From assembly GCF_003258595.1 (NCBI RefSeq), contig NZ_QHHQ01000004.1, forward strand, positions 620,001-684,000: a DNA stretch of 64,000 bases. Direction: 5' to 3'. The DNA is from Acuticoccus sediminis (GTDB lineage Bacteria; Pseudomonadota; Alphaproteobacteria; Rhizobiales; Amorphaceae). Shown here one piece after another: positions 1 to 7,612 of this stretch (position 1 is its first letter; every line of letters starts with the position of its first letter). Below the pieces are notes generated by a model, which was given only the letters and a program-made list of their open reading frames with translations, was not told the origin of the DNA and ran no database searches. The position numbers were made by a program, and so were the translations under genes.

Positions 1-98
1 GTGGAGTGGGCGGTGCGGAAGAGCGTGTAGGCCATGCTCTCGGCGACCGCCTGGGCGTGGTTCTCGAAGACGCGCAGCTTGACCGGATCGATGCGCAT
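1..98 (-). CDS. Hydantoinase B/oxoprolinase family protein, N-terminal fragment (cut by window edge)
   Basis: The minus strand opens at an ATG at 98 and reads MRIDPVKLRVFENHAQAVAE, followed by SMAYTLFRTAHS, up to the window edge. This matches the conserved start of the HyuB subunit (N-methylhydantoinase B / 5-oxoprolinase beta half), where the DPVKLxVF and F.RTAHS blocks are typical. It begins 4 bases after the stop of the HyuA-type gene, so the two are co-transcribed and probably form one ATP-dependent amidohydrolase. Only about 32 residues are visible, so the substrate and completeness cannot be judged. Confidence 0.8.
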   Translation of the reverse strand, partial: MRIDPVKLRVFENHAQAVAESMAYTLFRTAHS

Positions 99-102
99 GT
101 CC

Positions 103-2142
103 TCAGCCCTTCCGCGCGATGACGAGGTTGCCGTGCGGATCGACGGCGACGGAGAAGCCCGGCGGCACGCAGGTCGTGGTGTCGTCCTGGGCGACGATGG
201 CCGGGCTCTCGAAGGTGTGCCCGGGCGCCAGCGCGTCGCGGCGGTAGAGCGGGACCGACCGCAGCGCCCCGTCCAGGTAGACCTCGACGGTGCCGGAGGG
301 GACAGCCTCACCCGTCGCGGCGGGAGGCGGTGCGAGACGCGGCTTCGGCGTCGCCCCGAGGACGACCATGTTGAGCTGGATGATCTGGATCGGCGCGGCC
401 TCGTCGGCATGGCCGTAGAGGCGGCGGTGCTCGGCGTGGAAGGCGGCGGCGATGGCGGCGACGTCGCCGGACGTCACCCACTCGTCCTTGAGCGCGATCT
501 CGATCTCGAAGGACTGGCCGCGGTAGCGCATCTCGGCGGAGGGGCGCAGCTCGGCGGCGGCGAGGAAGCCCTGCTCGCGGATCCAGGCGAGCGCGTCCGC
601 CGCGAGCGCGTCGACGGTCGCGCGGATCTCGGGCATCGCCTCGCGCGACAGGAGCACGTAGGCCGTCGCCACGAAGTCGTTCTTGGCATCCGATGTGAGA
701 CCCCCGAGAGCCGACAGGACGCCCGGCGTCCGCGGCACGACGACGGTCGAAATGGCGAGCTCGCGTGCCAGCAGGCACGCCATCATCGGCCCCGCCCCGC
801 CGAACGCGAGGAGCGCGAAGTCGGCGATGTCGATGCCCTGGCGCGAGGCGAGCTTGGAGACCTCGCGGTACATGCCGGAGACGGCGATCTCGATGATCCC
901 CTCGGCTGCCTCCTCCACCGACCGGCGGAGCGGGCCGGCGAGCGCGCCGACCGCGAGGCGCGCGGCCTTCCGGTCGATCCCGACCATGTCGTAGCCGAGC
1001 TTGCCGTGGCCGATGTAGCCCAGGACGGCGAAGGCGTCCGTGATCGTCGCCCGCTCGCCGCCGCGGCCGTAGCAGGCCGGACCGGGCGTCGAGCCGGCGC
1101 TCTCCGGACCGACCGCGAGGAGCCCCATGTCGTCCAGCGACGCGACCGAGCCGCCCCCCTCGCCGATCGACGTCACCGACACCGTCGGCACGTAGACGGG
1201 GAAGTCGCCGACCACCTCGGCGCTGCCGAAGCCCGGCTCGCCACCCATGATGATAGCGACGTCCGCGCTGGTGCCGCCGATGTCGAGGCTGAGGACGCGC
1301 GGCAGCCCCGCCTCCCGGGCGACGTACGCCGCCCCCATGACCCCGGCCGCCGTACCCGACAGCAGCATGTCGATGCACTGCGTCTTGCCGAGCTCGGCCG
1401 TCATCACCCCGCCGTTCGACTTTGTGATCATCGCCCGCGCGCCGACGCCGATCTCCGCGAGGGCCGCCTCCAGCGAGGTGAGGTACGCCGCGACCGGCGC
1501 CTGGACGTAGGAGTGGAGCACCGCCGTCGAGGTGCGCTCGTACTCGCGGATGATGGGGCGGATGCGATGCGAGGCGTACACCTCGAGCTCCGGCGCGATC
1601 TCCCCGATCATCGCCGCGCAGTCGATCTCGTGCGCCGGGTTGCGGTAGGAATGGAGGAAGGCGAGGACGATCCCCTCGCACCCCATGGCCCGGGCCCTGG
1701 CGACCGCCGCCTCGACGCTCTCGCGCCGCAGGGGCGTGTCGACGCGGCCGTCGGCGAGGATCCGCTCGGCGATCCCCATCACCCGGTCGCGGGTGACGAG
1801 CGGCTCCGGCCGGCGGGACATGAGGTGGTAGGGATCCGGCTGCTTGAGCCGCGCCAGCTCCAGCACGTCGACGAAGTTCTCGGTCGTGAAGAGCGCGAGG
1901 CGGATGCCCTTGCGCTGGATGATGGAGTTGATGCCGACCGTGGTGCCGTGGGTGAACCACGTGATGTCGCCGGGGGCGATGCCGAAGCGGGTCCGAAGCT
2001 GGTTCAGCCCCTCGATCACCTCCTGCCCCGGCGTCGCCGGCGTCGACAGCACCTTGACGGTGGCGATCGCGCCGCTGTCCTCGTCGAAGGCGCAGAAGTC
2101 GGCGAATGTGCCGCCGATGTCGACGCCGACCCGATAGCCCAT
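103..2142 (-). CDS. Hydantoinase/oxoprolinase family protein, HyuA-type subunit
   Basis: A 679-residue protein of the HyuA family, the ATP-binding half of ATP-dependent hydantoinases, 5-oxoprolinases and acetone carboxylase-like enzymes, which open cyclic amides or activate small carbonyl compounds in the cytoplasm. The N-terminus carries the DIGGTFADF phosphate-binding loop (residues 8-16), and a second DIGGTSADV loop lies near residue 288, as expected for the duplicated actin/hexokinase-like fold. Length is normal for a stand-alone HyuA subunit (about 680-700). Its start overlaps the stop of the upstream IclR gene by one base, and hyuB follows after 4 bases, giving an operon IclR-hyuA-hyuB. 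The substrate cannot be read from sequence; hydantoin, oxoproline and related lactams are all possible. Confidence 0.92.
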   Translation of the reverse strand: MGYRVGVDIGGTFADFCAFDEDSGAIATVKVLSTPATPGQEVIEGLNQLRTRFGIAPGDITWFTHGTTVGINSIIQRKGIRLALFTTENFVDVLELARLKQPDPYHLMSRRPEPLVTRDRVMGIAERILADGRVDTPLRRESVEAAVARARAMGCEGIVLAFLHSYRNPAHEIDCAAMIGEIAPELEVYASHRIRPIIREYERTSTAVLHSYVQAPVAAYLTSLEAALAEIGVGARAMITKSNGGVMTAELGKTQCIDMLLSGTAAGVMGAAYVAREAGLPRVLSLDIGGTSADVAIIMGGEPGFGSAEVVGDFPVYVPTVSVTSIGEGGGSVASLDDMGLLAVGPESAGSTPGPACYGRGGERATITDAFAVLGYIGHGKLGYDMVGIDRKAARLAVGALAGPLRRSVEEAAEGIIEIAVSGMYREVSKLASRQGIDIADFALLAFGGAGPMMACLLARELAISTVVVPRTPGVLSALGGLTSDAKNDFVATAYVLLSREAMPEIRATVDALAADALAWIREQGFLAAAELRPSAEMRYRGQSFEIEIALKDEWVTSGDVAAIAAAFHAEHRRLYGHADEAAPIQIIQLNMVVLGATPKPRLAPPPAATGEAVPSGTVEVYLDGALRSVPLYRRDALAPGHTFESPAIVAQDDTTTCVPPGFSVAVDPHGNLVIARKG

Positions 2143-2984
2143 CAGTGCGTCTCCTCGCTTGCGCCGGCTTCCGTGCCTGCGCCGGGGCGATGGCCGAGCC
2201 GGGCCGAGATCTCGTTCGCGGCGGCGACGGCGGCCTGGATCATCGCCTCCCGCGCCGTGGCGAAGCGCTGCACGATGGTCGCGATGTCGACCGTCGCGAC
2301 CACGGTGCCGTCGGCGTCGAAGACGGGCGCGGCCACGCCGCAGCCGCCTAGCGCATACTCCTCCTCGACGATCGAGTAGCCGCGCCGGCGGATGTCCTCG
2401 AGCAGCGCGCGCAGCTCGCCCTCGTCGGTGATCGTGCGCGGCGTGAAGGGGTGGAGCGGGGTGCGCGCCAGGTACTCATCCACCCGCGCGGGGTCGGTGT
2501 GCGCCAGCAGGACGCGGCCCATCACCGAGGCGTAGCCCGGGACCATCTTGCCGAGCTCGGAGTCCCAGCGGAGCGGCTGCGGGCTGACGCACTTGGCGAC
2601 GAGCCGCGCGTCGAGCGTCGCCTCCTGCACGGCGAGGATCACGGTCTCCCCCGTCGCGTCGCGCGCGACCTCCATGATCGGCATCGCGTAGGCGACGAGG
2701 CGGTCCTCGAACCGGGAGGGGCGCAGGAACGCGTCCCGGAAGGCGGGGTGGATGGCGTAGCGATCGTTGCGGTCGCGAACGACGTAGCCCCGGCTCACCA
2801 GCGAACGCATCAGCGCGAAGGTCGAGCTCTTCGGGAACTTGAGGTTCCGCACGAGGTCGCGCAGCGCCAGCGGCTCACCCTGGTGGGCAAGGTGCTCCAG
2901 GATGTCGAGCACCCGGACGGCCGACTTCACCGTGCTCACGCCCGGGTCACCGCTGCCGTCGGAGATGCCGATCATCTTGTTCAT
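2142..2984 (-). CDS. IclR family transcriptional regulator
   Basis: A 280-residue IclR regulator. The N-terminal winged helix covers roughly residues 17-80 (VKSAVRVLDILEHLA through the wing RDRNDRYAIHPAF), and the effector-binding GAF-like domain follows, with the family blocks ATGETVILAVQE, GYASVMGRVLLAH and the C-terminal CGVAAPVFDADG. I start at the ATG at 2984, which gives a normal family N-terminus. The frame is open to 3065, but the extra residues look non-conserved. No strong Shine-Dalgarno precedes it; an alternative ATG lies 3 codons in. It is co-directional and overlapping with hyuA and divergent from the SDR/MFS pair, so it probably controls both sides through the palindrome in its start region. 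Confidence 0.88.
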   Translation of the reverse strand: MNKMIGISDGSGDPGVSTVKSAVRVLDILEHLAHQGEPLALRDLVRNLKFPKSSTFALMRSLVSRGYVVRDRNDRYAIHPAFRDAFLRPSRFEDRLVAYAMPIMEVARDATGETVILAVQEATLDARLVAKCVSPQPLRWDSELGKMVPGYASVMGRVLLAHTDPARVDEYLARTPLHPFTPRTITDEGELRALLEDIRRRGYSIVEEEYALGGCGVAAPVFDADGTVVATVDIATIVQRFATAREAMIQAAVAAANEISARLGHRPGAGTEAGASEETH

Positions 2985-3016
2985 ATATGAGAACAACGTT
3001 TCTGTTGCTGAACAAG
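2976..3016. promoter_or_regulatory. Inverted repeat in the IclR/SDR divergent region, candidate IclR operator
   Basis: CTTGTTCA (2976-2983) is matched by TGAACAAG (3009-3016), a perfect 8-base inverted repeat with a 25-base centre. Inside it, GTTC-N8-GAAC (2979-2994) forms a second, shorter dyad. The element spans the start codon of the IclR gene and lies about 70 bases before the divergent SDR gene, where an autoregulatory operator would be expected. Binding by this IclR protein is inference. Confidence 0.5.
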
Positions 3017-3085
3017 ACTGATCGATGGAAGATGTGCCGTCAATAGAGGCACGACTAATTCGCAAGCAGGCGGAAGGAGCGGGCG

Positions 3086-3832
3086 ATGGAACGCAAACGC
3101 GCGATCGTCACCGGTGGGGCGCGCGGGATCGGCCGGGGCTCCGCGCTCGCCCTCGCCCGCGCCGGGTTCGACCTCGCCATCGTGGACATCGCCGCCGACA
3201 CGCTCGCCGCCACGCGCGAGGAGCTCGCCGACGAGGGCGCCGACGTCCTCGCCTACGAGGCGGACGTCGCCGACCACTCCCGCGCGAAAGCCGTGGTCGC
3301 CGACGTCGTGGCCCGCGCCGGGCGGATCGACGTCCTCGTCAACAATGCCGGCCGGTCCGCGCCGCAGGGGATCCTCGAGATCACAGAGGCCGAGTTCGAC
3401 GCCGCGATCGCCGTCAACCTGAAGAGCTGCTTCAACTACATCCAGGCCGTCGCCCCGGTGATGCTGGAGGCCGGCGGCGGGCGCATCGTCTCGATGTCCT
3501 CCCTCAACGCCCACTCCGGCGGCGTCACCAGCGCGGTCAGCCGGTTCGCCTACGCCGCCGCGAAGGCCGGCATCCTCGGCATGACGCGAGCCCTCGCCAA
3601 GGAGCTCGCGCCCACCATCACCGTCAACGCGATCTGCCCCGGCGTCATCGCGACGGAGGCGACGGGCCACATGATCGCCGCGCGCGAGGCGGAGCTGACG
3701 AAGGGCATCGCCCTCGGCCGACTGGGAACCCCGGCCGACATCGCGAGCCTCGTCGTCTTCCTCGCGAGCGCCGAGCCGTGCTTCATCACAGGACAGGACT
3801 TCGTGGTCGATGGGTTCCAATGGGTGATGTGA
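3086..3832 (+). CDS. SDR family NAD(P)-dependent oxidoreductase
   Basis: A 248-residue classical short-chain dehydrogenase/reductase. The cofactor motif TGGARGIG sits at residues 9-16, the NNAG motif near 88-91, the serine block SMSSLNAHSGG near 140, and the catalytic Tyr156/Lys160 in YAAAK. The C-terminus has the CPGVIATEA and FITGQDFVVDG blocks typical of FabG-like enzymes. An acidic residue after the second beta strand (VDIAAD) suggests NAD(H) preference. GGAG lies 6 bases before the ATG. It overlaps the following MFS gene by 13 bases, so the pair likely handles import and oxidation of one alcohol or hydroxy acid; the IclR gene opposite is a plausible regulator. Confidence 0.92.
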   Translation: MERKRAIVTGGARGIGRGSALALARAGFDLAIVDIAADTLAATREELADEGADVLAYEADVADHSRAKAVVADVVARAGRIDVLVNNAGRSAPQGILEITEAEFDAAIAVNLKSCFNYIQAVAPVMLEAGGGRIVSMSSLNAHSGGVTSAVSRFAYAAAKAGILGMTRALAKELAPTITVNAICPGVIATEATGHMIAAREAELTKGIALGRLGTPADIASLVVFLASAEPCFITGQDFVVDGFQWVM

Positions 3833-5079
3833 CCGCCGCGGTCGAGCGGCCCAGACCGTGGATCGCCGCGCTCGTCGTGGCGACGGCGATGCAGACCGTG
3901 CTCGCGATGCTGACGCGGGCGCTCCCGGTGATCGGCCCGCCGATCACCGCGCTCGCCGGGGTGCCGGACGAGAATGTCGGCTACCTCGCCGCGCTCTGCT
4001 CGTTCGGCACGATGGTCTTTCTCCTCGGCGGCGCGCCGCTGATCTCGGTGTTCGGCCCGGTCCGGCTGCTGCAAACCGGGGCGGTGCTCGCCGGCGGCGC
4101 GATGCTCCTCGGCCTGACCGGGTCGTGGACGATGATCCTCCTCGCCTCGTTCCTGATCGGCTTCGGCTACGCGCCTTCCGCCCCGGCGGGGAGCGAGGTG
4201 CTCCAGCAGCGCGTCCCGGCGCGTCGGCGCTCGCTGATGTTCTCCATCAAGCAGTCCGGGGTGCCGCTCGGCGGTGCCATCGCCGGGGCGATGCTGCCGC
4301 CGCTCCTCATCTGGGGCGGGGTGCCGGCGGCCGTCGTCGGCGCGGCGACGCTGGCGTTCGTCGCGGCGCTCGCGGCCGAGCCGCTGCGCCACGCCATCGA
4401 CGCCGACCGCCCGGCCCCGCCGGAGACGACGCCGGGCGCCTTCGCCCCGCGCCTCGCAGCCCGGCTCCTCGCCCCGTTCCGGATCGTCCTCGCCGATCCG
4501 GGGCGGATCATCATCACCTTCGCCGGCGTCTCCTTCGCGATCGCGCAGGGCGCCCTCTTCACCTTCTTCGTCACCGCGCTGCACGTGCGCACCGACCACT
4601 CGCTCGCCGCGATCGGGGCCGCCTTTGCGCTGATGCAGAGCGTCGGCGTCGTCTCGCGCGTCGCCGTGGGGTGGATCGCCGACCGCGTCGGCTCGGCGCA
4701 TCTGACGCTCATCGGCCTCGCCTTCGCGTCGTCCGCGACCATGGCCGTCATCGCCTTCGCGGGCGCGGGATGGCCCTATTTTGCGCTGAGCGCCGTCGCT
4801 GCCGTGTCGGGCTTCGCGGTCGCGTCCTGGAATGGCGTGCTGCTGGCCGAGGTGAGCGCGCTGGCGCCGAAGGGCCGCGTCGGTGAGGCGACCGCGGCGA
4901 CGACCTTCTTCGTCTTCGCCGGCTACGTCGTCGGCCCCCTCGCGATCAGCGCCATCGTCGCAGCCACCGGCAGCTACGTCGCCGGCTTCCTCTTCGCCGC
5001 CGTCCCCCCCTTCCTCTCCGGCACCCTCCTCCTCTTCGTCCGCCGGAGCGAAGGGCGCCCGGGTGCGGGACCGGAGTGA
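3820..5079 (+). CDS. MFS transporter
   Basis: A 419-residue inner-membrane protein with about 12 hydrophobic segments in two halves separated by a polar loop near residues 190-215 (PLRHAIDADRPAPPETT), the layout of a major facilitator. The loop between segments 2 and 3 and the stretch QRVPARRRSLMFSIKQSGVP after segment 4 resemble cyanate/nitrate- and organic acid-type MFS proteins. The chosen ATG at 3820 lies inside the end of the SDR gene; the frame is open further upstream, but that part has no membrane-protein character. Substrate unknown; coupling with the SDR suggests a small oxidisable metabolite. Confidence 0.88.
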   Translation: MGDVTAAVERPRPWIAALVVATAMQTVLAMLTRALPVIGPPITALAGVPDENVGYLAALCSFGTMVFLLGGAPLISVFGPVRLLQTGAVLAGGAMLLGLTGSWTMILLASFLIGFGYAPSAPAGSEVLQQRVPARRRSLMFSIKQSGVPLGGAIAGAMLPPLLIWGGVPAAVVGAATLAFVAALAAEPLRHAIDADRPAPPETTPGAFAPRLAARLLAPFRIVLADPGRIIITFAGVSFAIAQGALFTFFVTALHVRTDHSLAAIGAAFALMQSVGVVSRVAVGWIADRVGSAHLTLIGLAFASSATMAVIAFAGAGWPYFALSAVAAVSGFAVASWNGVLLAEVSALAPKGRVGEATAATTFFVFAGYVVGPLAISAIVAATGSYVAGFLFAAVPPFLSGTLLLFVRRSEGRPGAGPE

Positions 5080-5106
5080 GGCGTACGGCGGGGCGCCGAA
5101 CGTCCT

Positions 5107-5123
5107 GCCGACCTGACGTCGGC
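5107..5123. terminator. Small hairpin between convergent genes
   Basis: GCCGAC / GTCGGC arms (5107-5112 and 5118-5123) with a 5-base loop lie between the stops of the MFS gene (5079) and the convergent pyruvyl transferase gene (5128). There is no T-run, so it is at best a weak or Rho-assisted bidirectional terminator. Confidence 0.3.
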
Positions 5124-5127
5124 CGGA

Positions 5128-5934
5128 TTACGCGGCTTTGAGTTCAGCCGGGAAGGCTTCGTATACGCGCGCCTTGCATGCATCGACCTCGTCGAAGTAC
5201 GCGACGTCATACTGGGACTCTTCGATCGTCAGCATATTCTTCGCCGGGTTGCGCACCTCGATCTGCTTCGCAACCTTTCGCTTCAGCGAAGCGAAATAGT
5301 CGTAGAACTTGAATGCACTCGCGCGATGCGGCTCGTTGCTGCGCAGCCAGAGATTCGGGATCTTGTAGGAGTCCGCGAAGACGATGCCGTGGAGACTGGT
5401 GCTGGCGATCCGCTCGCAGCTGCTGATCAGCTCGAAGGTCTGATCGATGTCGGGCGAGGTGAGATCGATCAACGTCGCCCCGGGGGTGCTCTCACAAAGG
5501 CCCGTCCAGAGCTTGTCGCCCAGCTGTGTGTGGTGCGGAATGATGCCTATGGAGTACCGCTTCTCGCACGCCGGCTTCCAGATCTCGGACACGAGGATCC
5601 CGGGATCGCCCAGGGGAAGGTCTCGGCGCACTTCGGCGATGCACCGCGTCAGCGGACCACGGACCGCGTGATAGTGCACGTATTCGCTTTCGGGCAGGTA
5701 TTCGGGCTGCATCAATCCGGAGCCCCAGACGTGGACCGGAGACCGCCGGCCCTTGATGCGACCGAAAAGGTCCTGAAGGACGCTGCCGATCGCGGCGAGT
5801 TCGCACGACCGAAGTTCACTGCGCTCGACCTCGCGACCCGACACATACGACACGATGTGACGGTTGACCTCGTCGCCAAGATTGATCTTGCCCTCTGCGA
5901 CGGGTCTCCACCAATAGACGGTGAGCGGCTTCAA
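5128..5934 (-). CDS. Polysaccharide pyruvyl transferase family protein (ExoV/CsaB-like)
   Basis: About 268 residues in the form I prefer. The family pattern is clear: an early INLGDEVNRHIV block (G-D-x-x-N), a GSVLQ...VHVWGSGLM block, the VRGPLTR motif, LGDPGILVSEIW, and the late IASTSLHGIVFADSY block containing the S-L-H-G signature of pyruvyl transferases such as rhizobial ExoV. These enzymes add ketal-pyruvate from phosphoenolpyruvate to exopolysaccharide sugars. I choose a TTG at 5934 because GAGGAG lies 9 bases before it and the family homology starts there (MKPLTVYWW); the frame stays open to an ATG at 6174, but that extension is arginine-rich and unlike the family. No other polysaccharide gene is adjacent and the bases look less GC-rich than neighbours, suggesting a later arrival. 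Confidence 0.8.
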   Translation of the reverse strand: MKPLTVYWWRPVAEGKINLGDEVNRHIVSYVSGREVERSELRSCELAAIGSVLQDLFGRIKGRRSPVHVWGSGLMQPEYLPESEYVHYHAVRGPLTRCIAEVRRDLPLGDPGILVSEIWKPACEKRYSIGIIPHHTQLGDKLWTGLCESTPGATLIDLTSPDIDQTFELISSCERIASTSLHGIVFADSYKIPNLWLRSNEPHRASAFKFYDYFASLKRKVAKQIEVRNPAKNMLTIEESQYDVAYFDEVDACKARVYEAFPAELKAA

Positions 5935-6259
5935 GTCGGGACTCTCCTCGTCTGGACCGGCGCCTTCCCGCAGATCGTCCTGTCGCCGGCGCCGGGATAC
6001 GATGCCGGACCGTGTCGCGGTCGGCGTTGGGCGGCGGCCGGCACGGCGTCTCGTCGGCAGGGCAGCGGACCTCTCATCTGTGGGTAATTGAAGGGTATCG
6101 GCGGGCTTGGCAAGCCGTCCTTTGCCCCGGTGCAATGGCCAAATCCGGGCAGCATCGGGCCGCCGGAATGACACCTTTACATCCGAAATTTTTCGGTATT
6201 TGAAAAACTCGGGTGATCCGGCAGAATTGCGCCGGTTCCGTTCGGAAGAGAGGGTTCTG

Positions 6260-7180
6260 GTGGCCGGTCCTGACTATCAGCTCAAGACGCTTACGCGGGG
6301 GCTCCAGGTGCTGGGAACCATCGAGCGCGCCGATCAGCCGCTCACCCTCACCGAGATCGCCGAGGCGATGGACGAGCCGGCCCCGGTGGTCTTCCGTGTC
6401 CTGCGCACGCTGGAGGCCGGGGGCCACCTGCGCCGCAACGGCAAGCGCTACACCGCCGTCTCGAGCGGCGACGGGCTCACCTCGGCCCGCTGGCTCATCT
6501 CCGCACTCGGCCAGCTCTCGGCCGCCGGAACGGAGGGGATCGCCGCCGCGACCATCAGCGCGGCCATCGACGCCGACGCCGAGGCGACCCAGTCCCTCCT
6601 CGCGCTGATGCGCGACGGCGGGCTCGCCGACGAGAAGGGCGAGCGCTGGGTGCTCTCCCCCCGCCTCCTGAAGCTCGCCCGCCCGCTGATCGCCGACCGG
6701 ACCATTACCGGGCTGCGCGGCCTGATGGAGCGGGTGCGGGCGCACACGGGCGAATCGGTCGGCCTCTTCGTGCGCTCGGGAACGCAGCAGGTGCTTGTGG
6801 AGATGCTGGGTTCGCCCCAGCCGATCCGCTACGAGCTGGAGGTCGGCTCCACCTTCCCGGTCCATCGCGGCGCCGGCGGCCGGGCCGCCCTGATGCCGCT
6901 GGAGCCGGAGGAGACGCACCGCCTCCTGACCGAGCTCGACCTCGGCGAGGACGCGCTCGAGGCGGTCATGGCTGCCGTCGCGCTCAGCCGGGAGGCCGGC
7001 TACGCGTCGTCGCTCAGCGAACGTGTGGAGGGTGCGGGGGCGGTGGCCTGCCCGGTGCTCGACCACAAGGGCGAGCCGGTGGCGGTGATCAACATCATGT
7101 ACCCCGCCTTCCGCCTGCAGGACACCCAGGTCCGGGCCTTCGGCGAGTACCTGCGGGGCGAGACCACCTCGCCCCTCTGA
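6260..7180 (+). CDS. IclR family regulator with an apparent extra winged helix
   Basis: About 306 residues, longer than the usual 250-270. The start is a GTG at 6260 preceded by AGAGAGGG; the reading frame is open back to 6107 but that part is unconserved. A first winged helix spans residues 8-60 (LKTLTRGLQVLGTIE, LTLTEIAEAMDEPAPVVFRVL, RRNGKRYT). A second helix-turn-helix-like unit follows at about 70-125 (SARWLISALGQLSAAG, AATISAAIDADAEATQSLL, ALMRDGGLADEKGERWVLSP) and ends in SPRLLKLARPL, the usual IclR linker. The effector domain then runs to the end (HTGESVGLFVRSG, HRGAGGRAALMPL, EGAGAVACPVLDHKG). It sits convergent to the TctABC operon; its target is not evident. Confidence 0.82.
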   Translation: MAGPDYQLKTLTRGLQVLGTIERADQPLTLTEIAEAMDEPAPVVFRVLRTLEAGGHLRRNGKRYTAVSSGDGLTSARWLISALGQLSAAGTEGIAAATISAAIDADAEATQSLLALMRDGGLADEKGERWVLSPRLLKLARPLIADRTITGLRGLMERVRAHTGESVGLFVRSGTQQVLVEMLGSPQPIRYELEVGSTFPVHRGAGGRAALMPLEPEETHRLLTELDLGEDALEAVMAAVALSREAGYASSLSERVEGAGAVACPVLDHKGEPVAVINIMYPAFRLQDTQVRAFGEYLRGETTSPL

Positions 7181-7205
7181 CGCCGCGCCGCCGCGATGGC
7201 GGCGT
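7180..7205 (+). terminator. Stem-loop just after the IclR stop
   Basis: ACGCCGC (7180-7186) pairs with GCGGCGT (7199-7205) around a 12-base loop, immediately at the stop of the IclR gene. It is GC-rich and lacks a T-run, so termination is uncertain. Confidence 0.3.
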
Positions 7206-7237
7206 TCCGGTCCGCCGGGTCGGGACCGGCGGGCGGG

Positions 7238-7534
7238 TCAGGCGTCGGACTTCGCAGCGCTCATCGCCGACTTGCGGGCGGTCGCCGGGCCGGGGCCGCG
7301 CATGTAGTGCTTCTCCGGCAGGTAGCGGTTGCGGATGGGGTCGGTCGCCCTGGAGGCCAGCGCCGTCGCCGGCACCGAGAGCGCCCCCCAGGCGGCGCGC
7401 ATCCGGCCGGACAGACGATCGACAAGGATAGACGATTGAACCGAGAGCATGTGCGACATGTGCTTAACCGCGTGAATGCTTTGCTTTCGGTTGAAATGGA
7501 TACGCACGGGCGTCGGCTTCGTGTTGGCAGTCAC
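7238..7534 (-). CDS. Small hypothetical protein
   Basis: A 98-residue frame starting at a GTG (7534) in an otherwise empty 430-base gap between the IclR gene and the CoA-transferase gene. It is basic, has no membrane segment and no motif I recognise. The central part (LSGRMRAAWGALSVPATALASRATDPIRNRYLPEKHYMRG) reads like a real, moderately structured protein rather than the arginine-rich antisense noise seen elsewhere, but there is no clear Shine-Dalgarno. It lies in the same direction as the upstream CoA-transferase gene, 78 bases after its end. Confidence 0.4.
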   Translation of the reverse strand: MTANTKPTPVRIHFNRKQSIHAVKHMSHMLSVQSSILVDRLSGRMRAAWGALSVPATALASRATDPIRNRYLPEKHYMRGPGPATARKSAMSAAKSDA

Positions 7535-7612
7535 AGGTCGCTGGATTTGCCGCGGCTCCCTCGCCGCGGCCTCCGGTGAAGTGGCCCCCGGTAAAGGGGG
7601 CGGCCGACGGCC

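Noticed and set aside
34-2379. Long open frame (781 codons) on the plus strand opposite hyuA
   Set aside because: It is antisense to a clear hydantoinase gene and has an Arg/Gly/Asp-rich composition typical of spurious frames in GC-rich DNA, with no domain.
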